64,000 nt of DNA from Rhodovulum sulfidophilum (GTDB taxonomy: Bacteria; Pseudomonadota; Alphaproteobacteria; Rhodobacterales; Rhodobacteraceae), in assembly GCA_003241785.1 (NCBI GenBank), contig QFPW01000002.1, positions 496,001 through 560,000 on the forward strand. Reading direction: 5' to 3'. The notes under the pieces are model-generated. The model saw nothing but the letters and a program-made list of their open reading frames with translations. It had not been told where the DNA came from and made no database searches. Shown here piece after piece: positions 17,648-28,100 of the stretch (the first letter of the stretch is position 1; each line of letters starts with the position of its first letter). The translations under genes and the position numbers were made by a program.

Positions 17648-18288
17648 GCGCTCGATCCCTCGCCCGCGCGACCCTGGCGCTCGTTCTGCCGGTGGTGCTT
17701 CTCGGCGGCTGCGGCGCGGTCGCATCGCTCAACACCGCCTCGCAGCCGCTGCCGACCTTCGATCTCGGCGTCGCCGCGGGCACGCCGGCGCGCGCGGCGC
17801 CGACCTCGCGCCGCGTGCTGCTCGTCGCCGCGCCGAGCGCGCTCGGCGCCTTCGATTCCGATCGGATGGTGATCAAGCCGAACGCGCTGCAGGTCGCCTA
17901 TCTGCCGGACAGCCGCTGGGTCGATTCGGCGCCGCGGCAGATCCAGACGCTGCTGATCCGGGCGATCGCGAATTCGGGCGCCGTGGGCTATGTCGGCGGC
18001 GACGCGGCGGGCCCCTTGCCCGACTACGTGCTCCTGACCGACATCCAGGCATTCCAGGCCGAGCTGACGCCCGCGGGCCAGCCGGATCAGGTCACCGTCC
18101 GGCTCACCCTCACGATGGTGCGCGACGCGGACCGCCGGCTCGTCGGCTCGCGGATCATCGAACGGCACGCGCCGCTGGCGGGGACCGACCCGCTGACCGT
18201 CGCGAACGCCTTCAACGCCGCGATGACGAGCCTTCTCGACGAGGCGACGCGCTGGACCATCTCATCGATGGGCGGCCGCGTCGGCTGA
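17644..18288 (+). CDS. ABC-type transport auxiliary lipoprotein (PqiC-like)
   Basis: A 214-residue lipoprotein with a signal peptide and lipobox LLGGC (Cys at about residue 24). The rest resembles the PqiC/ABC-transport auxiliary family (RRVLLVAAPSALGAFDSDRM, LPDSRWVDSAPRQIQTLLIRA, and the C-terminal F..A..SLL segment), which in other MCE systems sits at the outer membrane and receives the MCE tunnel. It completes the permease-ATPase-MCE-lipoprotein set. Its 3' end overlaps the 3' end of the convergent psuK gene by 27 bases. Confidence 0.85.
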   Translation: MSARSLARATLALVLPVVLLGGCGAVASLNTASQPLPTFDLGVAAGTPARAAPTSRRVLLVAAPSALGAFDSDRMVIKPNALQVAYLPDSRWVDSAPRQIQTLLIRAIANSGAVGYVGGDAAGPLPDYVLLTDIQAFQAELTPAGQPDQVTVRLTLTMVRDADRRLVGSRIIERHAPLAGTDPLTVANAFNAAMTSLLDEATRWTISSMGGRVG

Positions 18289-19177
18289 CACGGCCATCCG
18301 GGGCGGCCGCGCGCCGAGCGCGGTCGTCGCGGCGGCGCCGGCGGCGATCGCCACCTCGAGGCAGCGGGAATTCTCCGCGCCGCGGAGCCAGGCCGCGAGG
18401 AAGGCGCCGAGAAAGGCGTCCCCCGCGCCGGTCGTATCGATCGCGGCGACGCGGGGCGCGGGATTGGACCACCGCGCCGGACCATGTGCCAGCATCGCCC
18501 CGCGCGCGCCCCGCTTGAGCGCGACCCGACCGAAGCGCGGCGCGAGCCGGGCGAGCTGGGCCTCGGGGTCGCCGAGATCGGTGAGAATCTCCGCTTCGGC
18601 CGCGTTGGGAAAGAAGAAGTCGGCGCCCGCGATCCCGTCGAGGAAAGCCGCGGGCCCCATCTCGGCGAGAAAGCTCGCGGAGCCCGGATCGACCGAGACG
18701 GCGAGGCCCGCCGCGCGCGCCCGGTCGAGGAAGCCGAGCACCGCCGCCCGCGGCCCCGGCGCCATCAGCGCGTAGCCCGAGACATGGACGAGGCGCGCGC
18801 CCTCGAGCAGCGCGTCGGGCAGGTCAGCGGCGCAAAGCCCGAGGTTCGCGCCCCGATCGGTGAGGAAGCTCCGCTCGCCGTCCGCGCCCACCAGGGCCAC
18901 GAGCACGCCGGTGGCCCGGTCGGGATCGGCGCCGAGCCAGGGCTCGACGCCATCGGCGCGCGCCGCCGCGGCCAGCCGCGCGCGGTCCGCCGCCGCGACC
19001 CGGGCCGCGAGCCGGACCCGGGCGCCGTGATGCGCGAGCCAGGCCGCCTGGTTGCCGCCGCCGCCGCCCGGGATCGTCCGGATCTCTGCCCGGCGGTCCG
19101 AGCCGGCGACGATCGGCCCCTCGGGGCGGACGAGAATATCGGTCATCACGTCGCCGATGACGACGACGGCGCCCGCC

Positions 19178-19185
<8 letters not shown>
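18262..19185 (-). CDS. psuK: PfkB-family kinase, probable pseudouridine kinase
   Basis: A 307-residue ribokinase/PfkB-fold sugar kinase. It has the N-terminal GDVMTDILV strand, the GGGGGNQAAWLA substrate loop and the C-terminal anion-hole/catalytic-base motif DTTGAGDAFLGAF. The specificity call rests on context: it overlaps by 8 bases with psuG, encoding the next enzyme of pseudouridine breakdown, so it probably phosphorylates pseudouridine. The start is the ATG at 19185; a longer reading frame adds non-family sequence. Its end overlaps the convergent lipoprotein gene. Confidence 0.8.
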
Positions 19186-20107
<922 letters not shown>

Positions 20108-20213
20108 CGCGCGCCTCCGCGCCGGTGCCGGGTCAATCCTGCTCGCATCCTCGCCTCCTCGCGCGCCATCGACGCGCCCGTTCTAGCGCATCGTTCCGGG
20201 CCACGCGCAAGGG

Positions 20214-20251
20214 CGCAAGCGAAGGGCGCCGGACGTTTCCACCCGGCGCCC
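20214..20251 (-). terminator. katG terminator
   Basis: Downstream of the katG stop, a 9-bp stem (GGGCGCCGG at 20224-20232 with CCGGCGCCC at 20243-20251) encloses a 10-nt loop and is followed on the katG strand by TTCGCTTGCG, a weak U-tract. Position and stem strength support an intrinsic terminator. Confidence 0.6.
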
Positions 20252-20273
20252 CCGCGATTCGCTTCCGGTCAGA

Positions 20274-22511
<2,238 letters not shown>

Positions 22512-22586
22512 AATCGCTCCCCCTAGCGGCTCGTGCCTTTGGATTGGCTGAGACGTTGATAGCGCCCCGGCACCGATAGTGGGAAG

Positions 22587-22614
22587 TTGTATTTCCTTCA
22601 GGTTTTGATAATTC
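22587..22614 (+). promoter_or_regulatory. Putative oxyR promoter, probably leaderless
   Basis: In the katG-oxyR spacer, TTGTAT (22587-22592) and TAATTC (22609-22614) are 16 bp apart, in a stretch clearly richer in A+T than its surroundings. The predicted transcription start falls at or next to the oxyR ATG (22621), and no Shine-Dalgarno sequence precedes that ATG. Two GATAG words 17 bases apart (22558-22562 and 22575-22579) could be parts of an OxyR site, but the full consensus is not visible. Confidence 0.4.
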
Positions 22615-22620
22615 CAAATT

Positions 22621-23601
22621 ATGGATATTACGCTGCGTCAGCTGCGCTACATGATCGCCCTCGCGGAGGAGGGCGGCTTCGGTCGCGCGGCCGCGTCCGT
22701 CAACGTGAGCCAGCCGGCGCTGTCGGTGCAGATCCGGGAGCTCGAGGCGGCGCTCGGGGTCGAGCTCTTCGAACGACGGCCGCGCGCGGTGGTTCCGACG
22801 CCGGCGGGGCGCGAGGCGCTGGCGCATGCGCGCCGGATCATGGAGGAAATGGGGGAATTGCGCCGCATCGCGCGATGGCGGAGCGGGCTCGGCGGGCGGC
22901 TGCGGCTCGGGATCATCCCGACCGTGGCGCCCTACCTCCTGCCCGCCGCGCTGCCGCTGCTGCGCGGACGCGATCTCGCGCTCGACCTCGGCGTGCGCGA
23001 GGGGCAGACCCAGACTTTGCTCGACGAGCTGCGCCGGGGGGCGCTCGACGCCGCGGTGGTCGCGCTGCCGATCGGCGCGCCGGACCTCTCGGAGGCGCCG
23101 CTGTTCGAGGATCGATTCCTGCTCGCCGGCTCCGCGACGCAGATCGCGGCCTTCGGCGCCCGCCCGATTCAGCCCGACGAAATGCGGTCCGACCGGCTGC
23201 TGCTGCTCGAGGACGGGCACTGCCTGACCGATCAGGCGCTGGCCGCCTGCGCACTCGGCCGCGACGCCGGCCGACTCGACCTTCGCGCGTCCAGCCTCTC
23301 GACGCTCTGCCGTCTGGTCGAGGAGGGCTTCGGGCTCACGCTGATGCCGGAGCTCGCGCTTCGCGTCGAGGTCGCCGCTGCGCCCGCCCTCGCGCTCCGG
23401 CGGTTCTGCGCGCCCGAGCCTTCGCGCTCCATCGGCCTCGTCCGTCGCGCACGCTCGGCCGACGATGGCTGGTTCGCCGAACTCGCCCGCCTTCTCGCCG
23501 AGGCGGGCCGCGCCGAGATCGCCCATGCCGAGAGCCGCCTCCCCGCGGAGGCGGCCCCGGGCTCCGGCGGCCCATCGGCTTCGGACGCCGCGTCGAGCTG
23601 A
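22621..23601 (+). CDS. oxyR: Hydrogen peroxide sensor regulator OxyR
   Basis: A 326-residue LysR-type regulator with the DNA-binding helix-turn-helix at residues 5-65 (LRQLRYMIALAEEGGFGRAAASVNVSQPALS). The effector domain carries Cys201 and Cys210 in GHCLTDQALAAC, matching the redox pair Cys199/Cys208 of E. coli OxyR in spacing and context. Peroxide should therefore form a disulfide and switch on target genes, with the divergent katG the obvious one. The last about 30 residues are a low-complexity Gly/Ser/Ala tail absent from shorter homologues. There is no recognisable ribosome-binding site before the ATG. Confidence 0.93.
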   Translation: MDITLRQLRYMIALAEEGGFGRAAASVNVSQPALSVQIRELEAALGVELFERRPRAVVPTPAGREALAHARRIMEEMGELRRIARWRSGLGGRLRLGIIPTVAPYLLPAALPLLRGRDLALDLGVREGQTQTLLDELRRGALDAAVVALPIGAPDLSEAPLFEDRFLLAGSATQIAAFGARPIQPDEMRSDRLLLLEDGHCLTDQALAACALGRDAGRLDLRASSLSTLCRLVEEGFGLTLMPELALRVEVAAAPALALRRFCAPEPSRSIGLVRRARSADDGWFAELARLLAEAGRAEIAHAESRLPAEAAPGSGGPSASDAASS

Positions 23602-23725
23602 CGGCGAGGCCGCGACCGGGGCGACGGGATCCCCGGCTTTTCCCCCCCTGACATTCCGGCGCGGCGCGCATATGTTGTCGCGATGCCGGACGCCCGTCAG
23701 CCCGGCCGAGCGACCGAGGGGAACC

Positions 23726-24682
23726 ATGAGCAGCCGCGACATCAAGGACCGCGCGCAACGGCATCCGGAGAAGGCGCATCGCGCCGACACTCCGATCCTG
23801 CGCAAGCCGGACTGGATCCGCGTCAAGGCCCCGACCTCGGAAGGCTACAAGAAGACGCGCGAGATTATGCGAGAGAATCGCCTCGTGACGGTCTGCGAGG
23901 AAGCCGGCTGCCCGAACGTCGGTGAGTGCTGGAGCCAGGGCCACGCCACCATGATGATCATGGGCGAGATCTGCACCCGAGGCTGCACCTTCTGCAACAT
24001 CGCCACGGGCCGCCCCGACGCGCTCGACATGTTCGAGCCGGTCCGTGTCGCCGTCGCGGTGGAGAAGCTCGGCCTGAACCACGTCGTGATCACCTCCGTC
24101 GACCGCGACGACCTCGCCGACGGCGGGGCCGAGCACATCGCCCAGACGATCCGCGCGGTGCGGCGCAAGAATCCGACGACCACGATCGAGGTGTTGACGC
24201 CGGATTTCCTCAAATGCGGGCCCGGCGCGCTCGAGACGGTCGTCGCGGCCAAGCCCGACGTCTTCAACCACAACCTCGAAACCGTGCCCGGACTCTACCC
24301 GGAGGTGCGGCCCGGCGCCCGCTATTTCCATTCGCTGCGCCTGCTGCAGCGGGTGAAGGAGCTCGATCCGTCGATGTTCACCAAGTCCGGCATCATGGTC
24401 GGGCTCGGCGAGGACCGGCGCTCCGTCGGGCAGGTGATGGACGACATGCGCGCGGCCGACGTCGATTTCCTGACCATCGGCCAGTACCTGCAGCCGACGC
24501 CGAAGCATCACGCGGTGGAGCGCTTCGTGACTCCCGAGGAATTCGCGTCCTACGAGAAGTCGGCCTATGGCAAGGGTTTCCTCATGGTGTCGGCGACGCC
24601 CCTGACCCGGTCGAGCTACCACGCCGGCGACGATTTCGCGCAGCTTCGCGCCGCGCGCCTGGCGAAGCTCGGCCAGGCCTGA
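23726..24682 (+). CDS. lipA: Lipoyl synthase LipA
   Basis: LipA is a radical-SAM enzyme that inserts two sulfurs into protein-bound octanoate to make lipoyl groups for 2-oxoacid dehydrogenases. The 318-residue product has both cluster motifs: the auxiliary cluster CEEAGCPNVGEC and the radical-SAM CTRGCTFC. It also has TVTSVDRDDLADGG-type sequence and the C-terminal RSSYHA with the conserved RSSY. The start ATG at 23726 follows GAGGGGAACC. It stands alone downstream of oxyR, with no lipB beside it. Confidence 0.97.
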   Translation: MSSRDIKDRAQRHPEKAHRADTPILRKPDWIRVKAPTSEGYKKTREIMRENRLVTVCEEAGCPNVGECWSQGHATMMIMGEICTRGCTFCNIATGRPDALDMFEPVRVAVAVEKLGLNHVVITSVDRDDLADGGAEHIAQTIRAVRRKNPTTTIEVLTPDFLKCGPGALETVVAAKPDVFNHNLETVPGLYPEVRPGARYFHSLRLLQRVKELDPSMFTKSGIMVGLGEDRRSVGQVMDDMRAADVDFLTIGQYLQPTPKHHAVERFVTPEEFASYEKSAYGKGFLMVSATPLTRSSYHAGDDFAQLRAARLAKLGQA

Positions 24683-24788
24683 CGCCTGGCCTCGTTGCTT
24701 CCGGTCGTCGGTGACGCGCCCGCGGCGGCGAATCCGCTGCAATGGCCGCTGCTTCGCTCCCGAATATGTCCGATCCGGAATGAATGAT

Positions 24789-24820
24789 CTCCCGCGCGAC
24801 CGGCTAATCCCGCGCGGGAG
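24789..24820. terminator. Hairpin downstream of lipA
   Basis: A 10-bp perfect stem (CTCCCGCGCG at 24789-24798 with CGCGCGGGAG at 24811-24820) and a 12-nt loop lie 107 bases after the lipA stop and 53 bases before the next gene. The run after the stem (TTCAAGG) is not a real U-tract, so it may be a weak terminator or an mRNA end structure. The rest of the 190-base gap shows only a ribosome-binding site for the next gene. Confidence 0.4.
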
Positions 24821-24872
24821 TTCAAGGCATATGGGTCCCCAGAAGATGAAATGACCGGAGAGGACGCGTGCG

Positions 24873-25853
24873 ATGCTCGTGGATGGAAAGTGGACCGACA
24901 ACTGGCAGCCGGTGCAGGCGACCGACGCGAAGGGAGGGTTCGTGCGACAGGTGTCCGGCTTCCGAAGCTGGATCACGCCGGACGGCGGCGCCGGGCCGAC
25001 AGGCGAGCCGGGTTTCAAGGCCGAGGCCGGCAGATACCACCTCTATGTCGCGCTGATCTGTCCCTGGGCGTCCCGCACCTTGATCGCTCGGAAGCTCAAG
25101 GGGCTGGAGGAAGTGGTCAGCGTCTCCGTCGTCGAGCCCATGATCGGCGATCAGGGCTGGCGCTTCGGCGACTACCCGGGATCGGACCGCGACCCGCTGA
25201 ACGACGCGACCTATCTGCACGAGATCTATACCCGGGCCGACCCGACCTATACCGGCCGCGCCACGGTGCCGGTGCTTTGGGACAAGCAACGCGGAACCAT
25301 CGTAAGCAATGAATCCGCCGAGATCGTGCGGATGTTCAATTCCGGTTTCGGGGATCTCGCACGCGGGGAGGTGGACCTCTACCCGGAGGATCTGCGCCCG
25401 GAGATCGACGCTCTCAATGACCGCGTCTATCCGCGGCTCAACAACGGCGTCTATCGCGCCGGGTTCGCCACGACGCAGATCGCCTACGAGGAAGCATTCG
25501 GGGAGGTCTTCGGGCAGTTGGACGAACTGGAGGAGCGGCTTTCGCTTGGCGGGCCGTACCTGCTTGGAACGCGGCTGACGGAGGCCGATGTCAGGCTCTT
25601 CGTGACGCTTGTCCGGTTCGACGCCGCCTACCACGGCCTTTTCAAGTGCAACCTGCGACGGCTGATCGACTACCCCGCCCTGAGCGCCTATCTCGCGCGG
25701 ATCCTGGCGGTTCCGGGTGTTCGCGAGACGGTCAGCATCGACCATATCAAGCGCGGCTATTACTCGATCAAGGCCCTGAACCCGACGGGGATCGTTCCGG
25801 TCGGACCTGATCTCCCCGGCCTGGACCCCGTCGCGGCGCGTCTCGCCGTCTGA
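24873..25853 (+). CDS. Glutathionyl-hydroquinone reductase-like (Xi-class GST)
   Basis: A 326-residue protein of the Xi-class glutathione transferase family (YqjG/PcpF/ECM4 type), which reduces glutathionyl-hydroquinones and similar adducts in the cytoplasm. The active-site cysteine is Cys63 in ALICPWASRTL, within the N-terminal thioredoxin fold. The helical C-terminal domain carries LGTRLTEADVRLFVTLVRFDAAYHGLFKCN, a strong family marker. The start has GGAGAGGA upstream. It ends 53 bases before the convergent cyanophycinase gene. A link to cyanophycin is not apparent; the two are simply neighbours. Confidence 0.88.
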   Translation: MLVDGKWTDNWQPVQATDAKGGFVRQVSGFRSWITPDGGAGPTGEPGFKAEAGRYHLYVALICPWASRTLIARKLKGLEEVVSVSVVEPMIGDQGWRFGDYPGSDRDPLNDATYLHEIYTRADPTYTGRATVPVLWDKQRGTIVSNESAEIVRMFNSGFGDLARGEVDLYPEDLRPEIDALNDRVYPRLNNGVYRAGFATTQIAYEEAFGEVFGQLDELEERLSLGGPYLLGTRLTEADVRLFVTLVRFDAAYHGLFKCNLRRLIDYPALSAYLARILAVPGVRETVSIDHIKRGYYSIKALNPTGIVPVGPDLPGLDPVAARLAV

Positions 25854-25905
25854 CGGCAGTCGCGGACGACCAAGGGCAACCATGCCCCTCGAGTCCGTGA
25901 CCGGC

Positions 25906-28083
25906 TCAATCGAACTCGTCGCGCGGCGATTCGAGATCGAGAATCGCCGTCAGCGCGTCGTGCTCCCGCATGCGCACGTGCGCGCGACGGGCGGCGCTTC
26001 CTCCGTTCGGGGGGGCGCCGACGTCGCGCGCGAGATTGGCGACCAACCGCTCCAGCAGGTTGCGCGCGGTCCGGTCGACTGGCGCCCGGGCGACCGCGCC
26101 CGAGGAGAGGCTCACCGAATCGCCGGGACCGATCAAGGTCAGGCGGATGCCCCTGGCAACGAAACTGTCGCTGTGCAGGGTCAGGTCGGATGCGAGCGTG
26201 TCCACCAGAACGAAACCGTGGCGGCCCCGCGCCTCGAGCACCGTCCCGCCTTCGCGGCATACGACCGCGCTGTCCTCGCAGACCCCGATCCCGAAACGCT
26301 CGTTCTCCTCGGCGCAGGCGACGACGAGCCGGCCTAGGCGCCCGGAGGAAATGAGGTTCTGATCAATGATGCCGCTTCCGAACAGGCCGATTCCCTCCTG
26401 GATGACCAGGCCCGGGTGGCCAAGGTCGGAGGTCACGCCGTAGCGCAGCGCCTCCTCGGAGGTTCCACCCGCGATCATCACCGAGGAGAGGGCGGCGGCG
26501 GCGCCGCTCGGCGCGATCAGGACCGCGCCCCGCGAATGCGCCCGCGCGATCGCGCGCAGGACGCCGCTCTCCTCGCCCCGATGCAGCATGGTTTCGACGA
26601 GCCGGATCTGGTTGCCGCCGCAGAGAAGGATCGCGTCGAGTTCGGCGATCCGGTTCAGTTGATCGGGATCGGCCGAGACATACTCGACCGTGTCGATCGT
26701 CACACCGAGATCAACGCCGCGGAGGCCGTTGCGCTCGAGCATGCGGACATGTTCGGCGGCGGTGCGCGCCGGCTCCGCCGAGGCGGCGGCGATCACGCCG
26801 ATCTCTCCCGCCCCCATCAGGTCGCGGATCGATCCGAGCATTCCGGTGGCATCGGAGCTGAGCGGCGAGGATCCCAGCAGAACCATCGGCGCGGCCGGAT
26901 TGACCGGCGCCCCGAAGCTCCACCCTCGGCGACCCGCCCGATCGGCCACGCGGGTCGCGCTCAGCTGCTCGCGCAACAACCTGGCGCGAAAGTTCAACGC
27001 GGTCATGCGGAGCCCGGTCTCAGGCGTCGCGATCATCCCGAGCGAGATCCGCCGCGCCCTTTCCAGCGCCACGGTGGCATTGACGCCGGTCTTCACGTCC
27101 AGCGCCTCGCCCTGGTCCTCGGTATAGACCTCCGGATCGCCGAGAACGAGCCGCGCCATCAAGTCGTAAAGCGCGTAGGCGCCGAACACATTGCGCCGCG
27201 AATTCGCCGGCGCGCGATACGCGACCTCGCGCTTGCGCACCCGCCGCTTCGCCGCGCCCGGATAGGCGCGCAGCCGCGTCAGGTCGATCCAGTCGCCGTC
27301 ATCGACATAGGAGAGCCGGAACTCCCGCTCACCCTCGTCTTCGGCGTGATCGGCATAGTCGACAAGCATCACGCCGTACTCGCCGCAGACCCGCGCCACG
27401 TCACCTTCGACCAGTAGCGCGGTGTTCTCGTCGACGCCGAAACCGCCGCGCACCCCAGCCTGCTCCATGCCGACGATCAGCCGGCCGAGTCGCCCGCGCT
27501 TGATGAAGTGCTGGTCCACCATCCCGTATTCGAAGAAGCCAAGCCCTTGGCCCATCAGCAGCCCGGGCGCCGAGGGATCCGTGGTAATTCCGTGCACCAC
27601 CGATTCGAGCGAGGTGCCGCCGAGGATCATCGGTCCGGACATCATCGCGGCGCCCGCGCTCGACCCGGCGATCAACCCGCCGGCCGTGTGCGCGGCGCGG
27701 ATGGCCGCCAGCACCGGCGTCTCGGCGCCCTTCTGGATCAGCGCGTCGACGATCTTCGACTGGTCGCCACCGGTGAAATAGACCGAACGATAGTCACCGA
27801 TCATCGCGACGTTGCGCGGGTCGAACGCCGCGCGCGCCGCGTTGCCGGCATGCAGGTCGCAGACCTCCGCCTCGAACCCGTGGCCACGGAAAGCGGCGAC
27901 CGTCTCCTTGCCGACCTCGCGCGGCTCGCCCGAGGCGGTCGGGAACACGAGAATCCGGCCCCCGGACAGGCGGTGCATCTCACCATAGATCGCGACGTTG
28001 TCGTCCTCCAGCCGCCCGCCGATGACGGCGAGCCGCTTGCCACCGGCGGCTGCCCGCTCGGCGAGCATGGACCAGGGGGCCAT
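25906..28083 (-). CDS. cphB: Tandem-domain cyanophycinase
   Basis: Cyanophycinase (peptidase family S51) cuts cyanophycin to beta-Asp-Arg dipeptides. This 725-residue protein is about twice the normal length and holds two family domains, about residues 1-310 and 395-690. Domain 1 keeps the expected site: GGDQ (105-108), nucleophile Ser142 in GSSAGA, D190-Q191-H192-F193 with Arg196/198/201, and Glu219. Domain 2 is altered: GGNQ, Ser526 in a changed elbow (APSGAA), Asn576 where His is expected (DQN), Leu577 and Ser580 for Phe and Arg. It is therefore probably inactive or altered in specificity. I prefer the ATG at 28083, with GGAAAAAG upstream. A TTG at 28104 overlapping the cphA stop is the alternative. 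It follows cphA on the same strand. Confidence 0.88.
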   Translation of the reverse strand: MAPWSMLAERAAAGGKRLAVIGGRLEDDNVAIYGEMHRLSGGRILVFPTASGEPREVGKETVAAFRGHGFEAEVCDLHAGNAARAAFDPRNVAMIGDYRSVYFTGGDQSKIVDALIQKGAETPVLAAIRAAHTAGGLIAGSSAGAAMMSGPMILGGTSLESVVHGITTDPSAPGLLMGQGLGFFEYGMVDQHFIKRGRLGRLIVGMEQAGVRGGFGVDENTALLVEGDVARVCGEYGVMLVDYADHAEDEGEREFRLSYVDDGDWIDLTRLRAYPGAAKRRVRKREVAYRAPANSRRNVFGAYALYDLMARLVLGDPEVYTEDQGEALDVKTGVNATVALERARRISLGMIATPETGLRMTALNFRARLLREQLSATRVADRAGRRGWSFGAPVNPAAPMVLLGSSPLSSDATGMLGSIRDLMGAGEIGVIAAASAEPARTAAEHVRMLERNGLRGVDLGVTIDTVEYVSADPDQLNRIAELDAILLCGGNQIRLVETMLHRGEESGVLRAIARAHSRGAVLIAPSGAAAALSSVMIAGGTSEEALRYGVTSDLGHPGLVIQEGIGLFGSGIIDQNLISSGRLGRLVVACAEENERFGIGVCEDSAVVCREGGTVLEARGRHGFVLVDTLASDLTLHSDSFVARGIRLTLIGPGDSVSLSSGAVARAPVDRTARNLLERLVANLARDVGAPPNGGSAARRAHVRMREHDALTAILDLESPRDEFD

Positions 28084-28100
28084 GCGCTTTTTCCGATCAG

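Noticed and set aside
25906..28083. Loss of the nucleophile Ser in the second cyanophycinase domain
   Set aside because: A first alignment shifted by one residue suggested Ser to Gly. The gap-free alignment keeps Ser526; the real losses are the His and the substrate-binding Phe/Arg.
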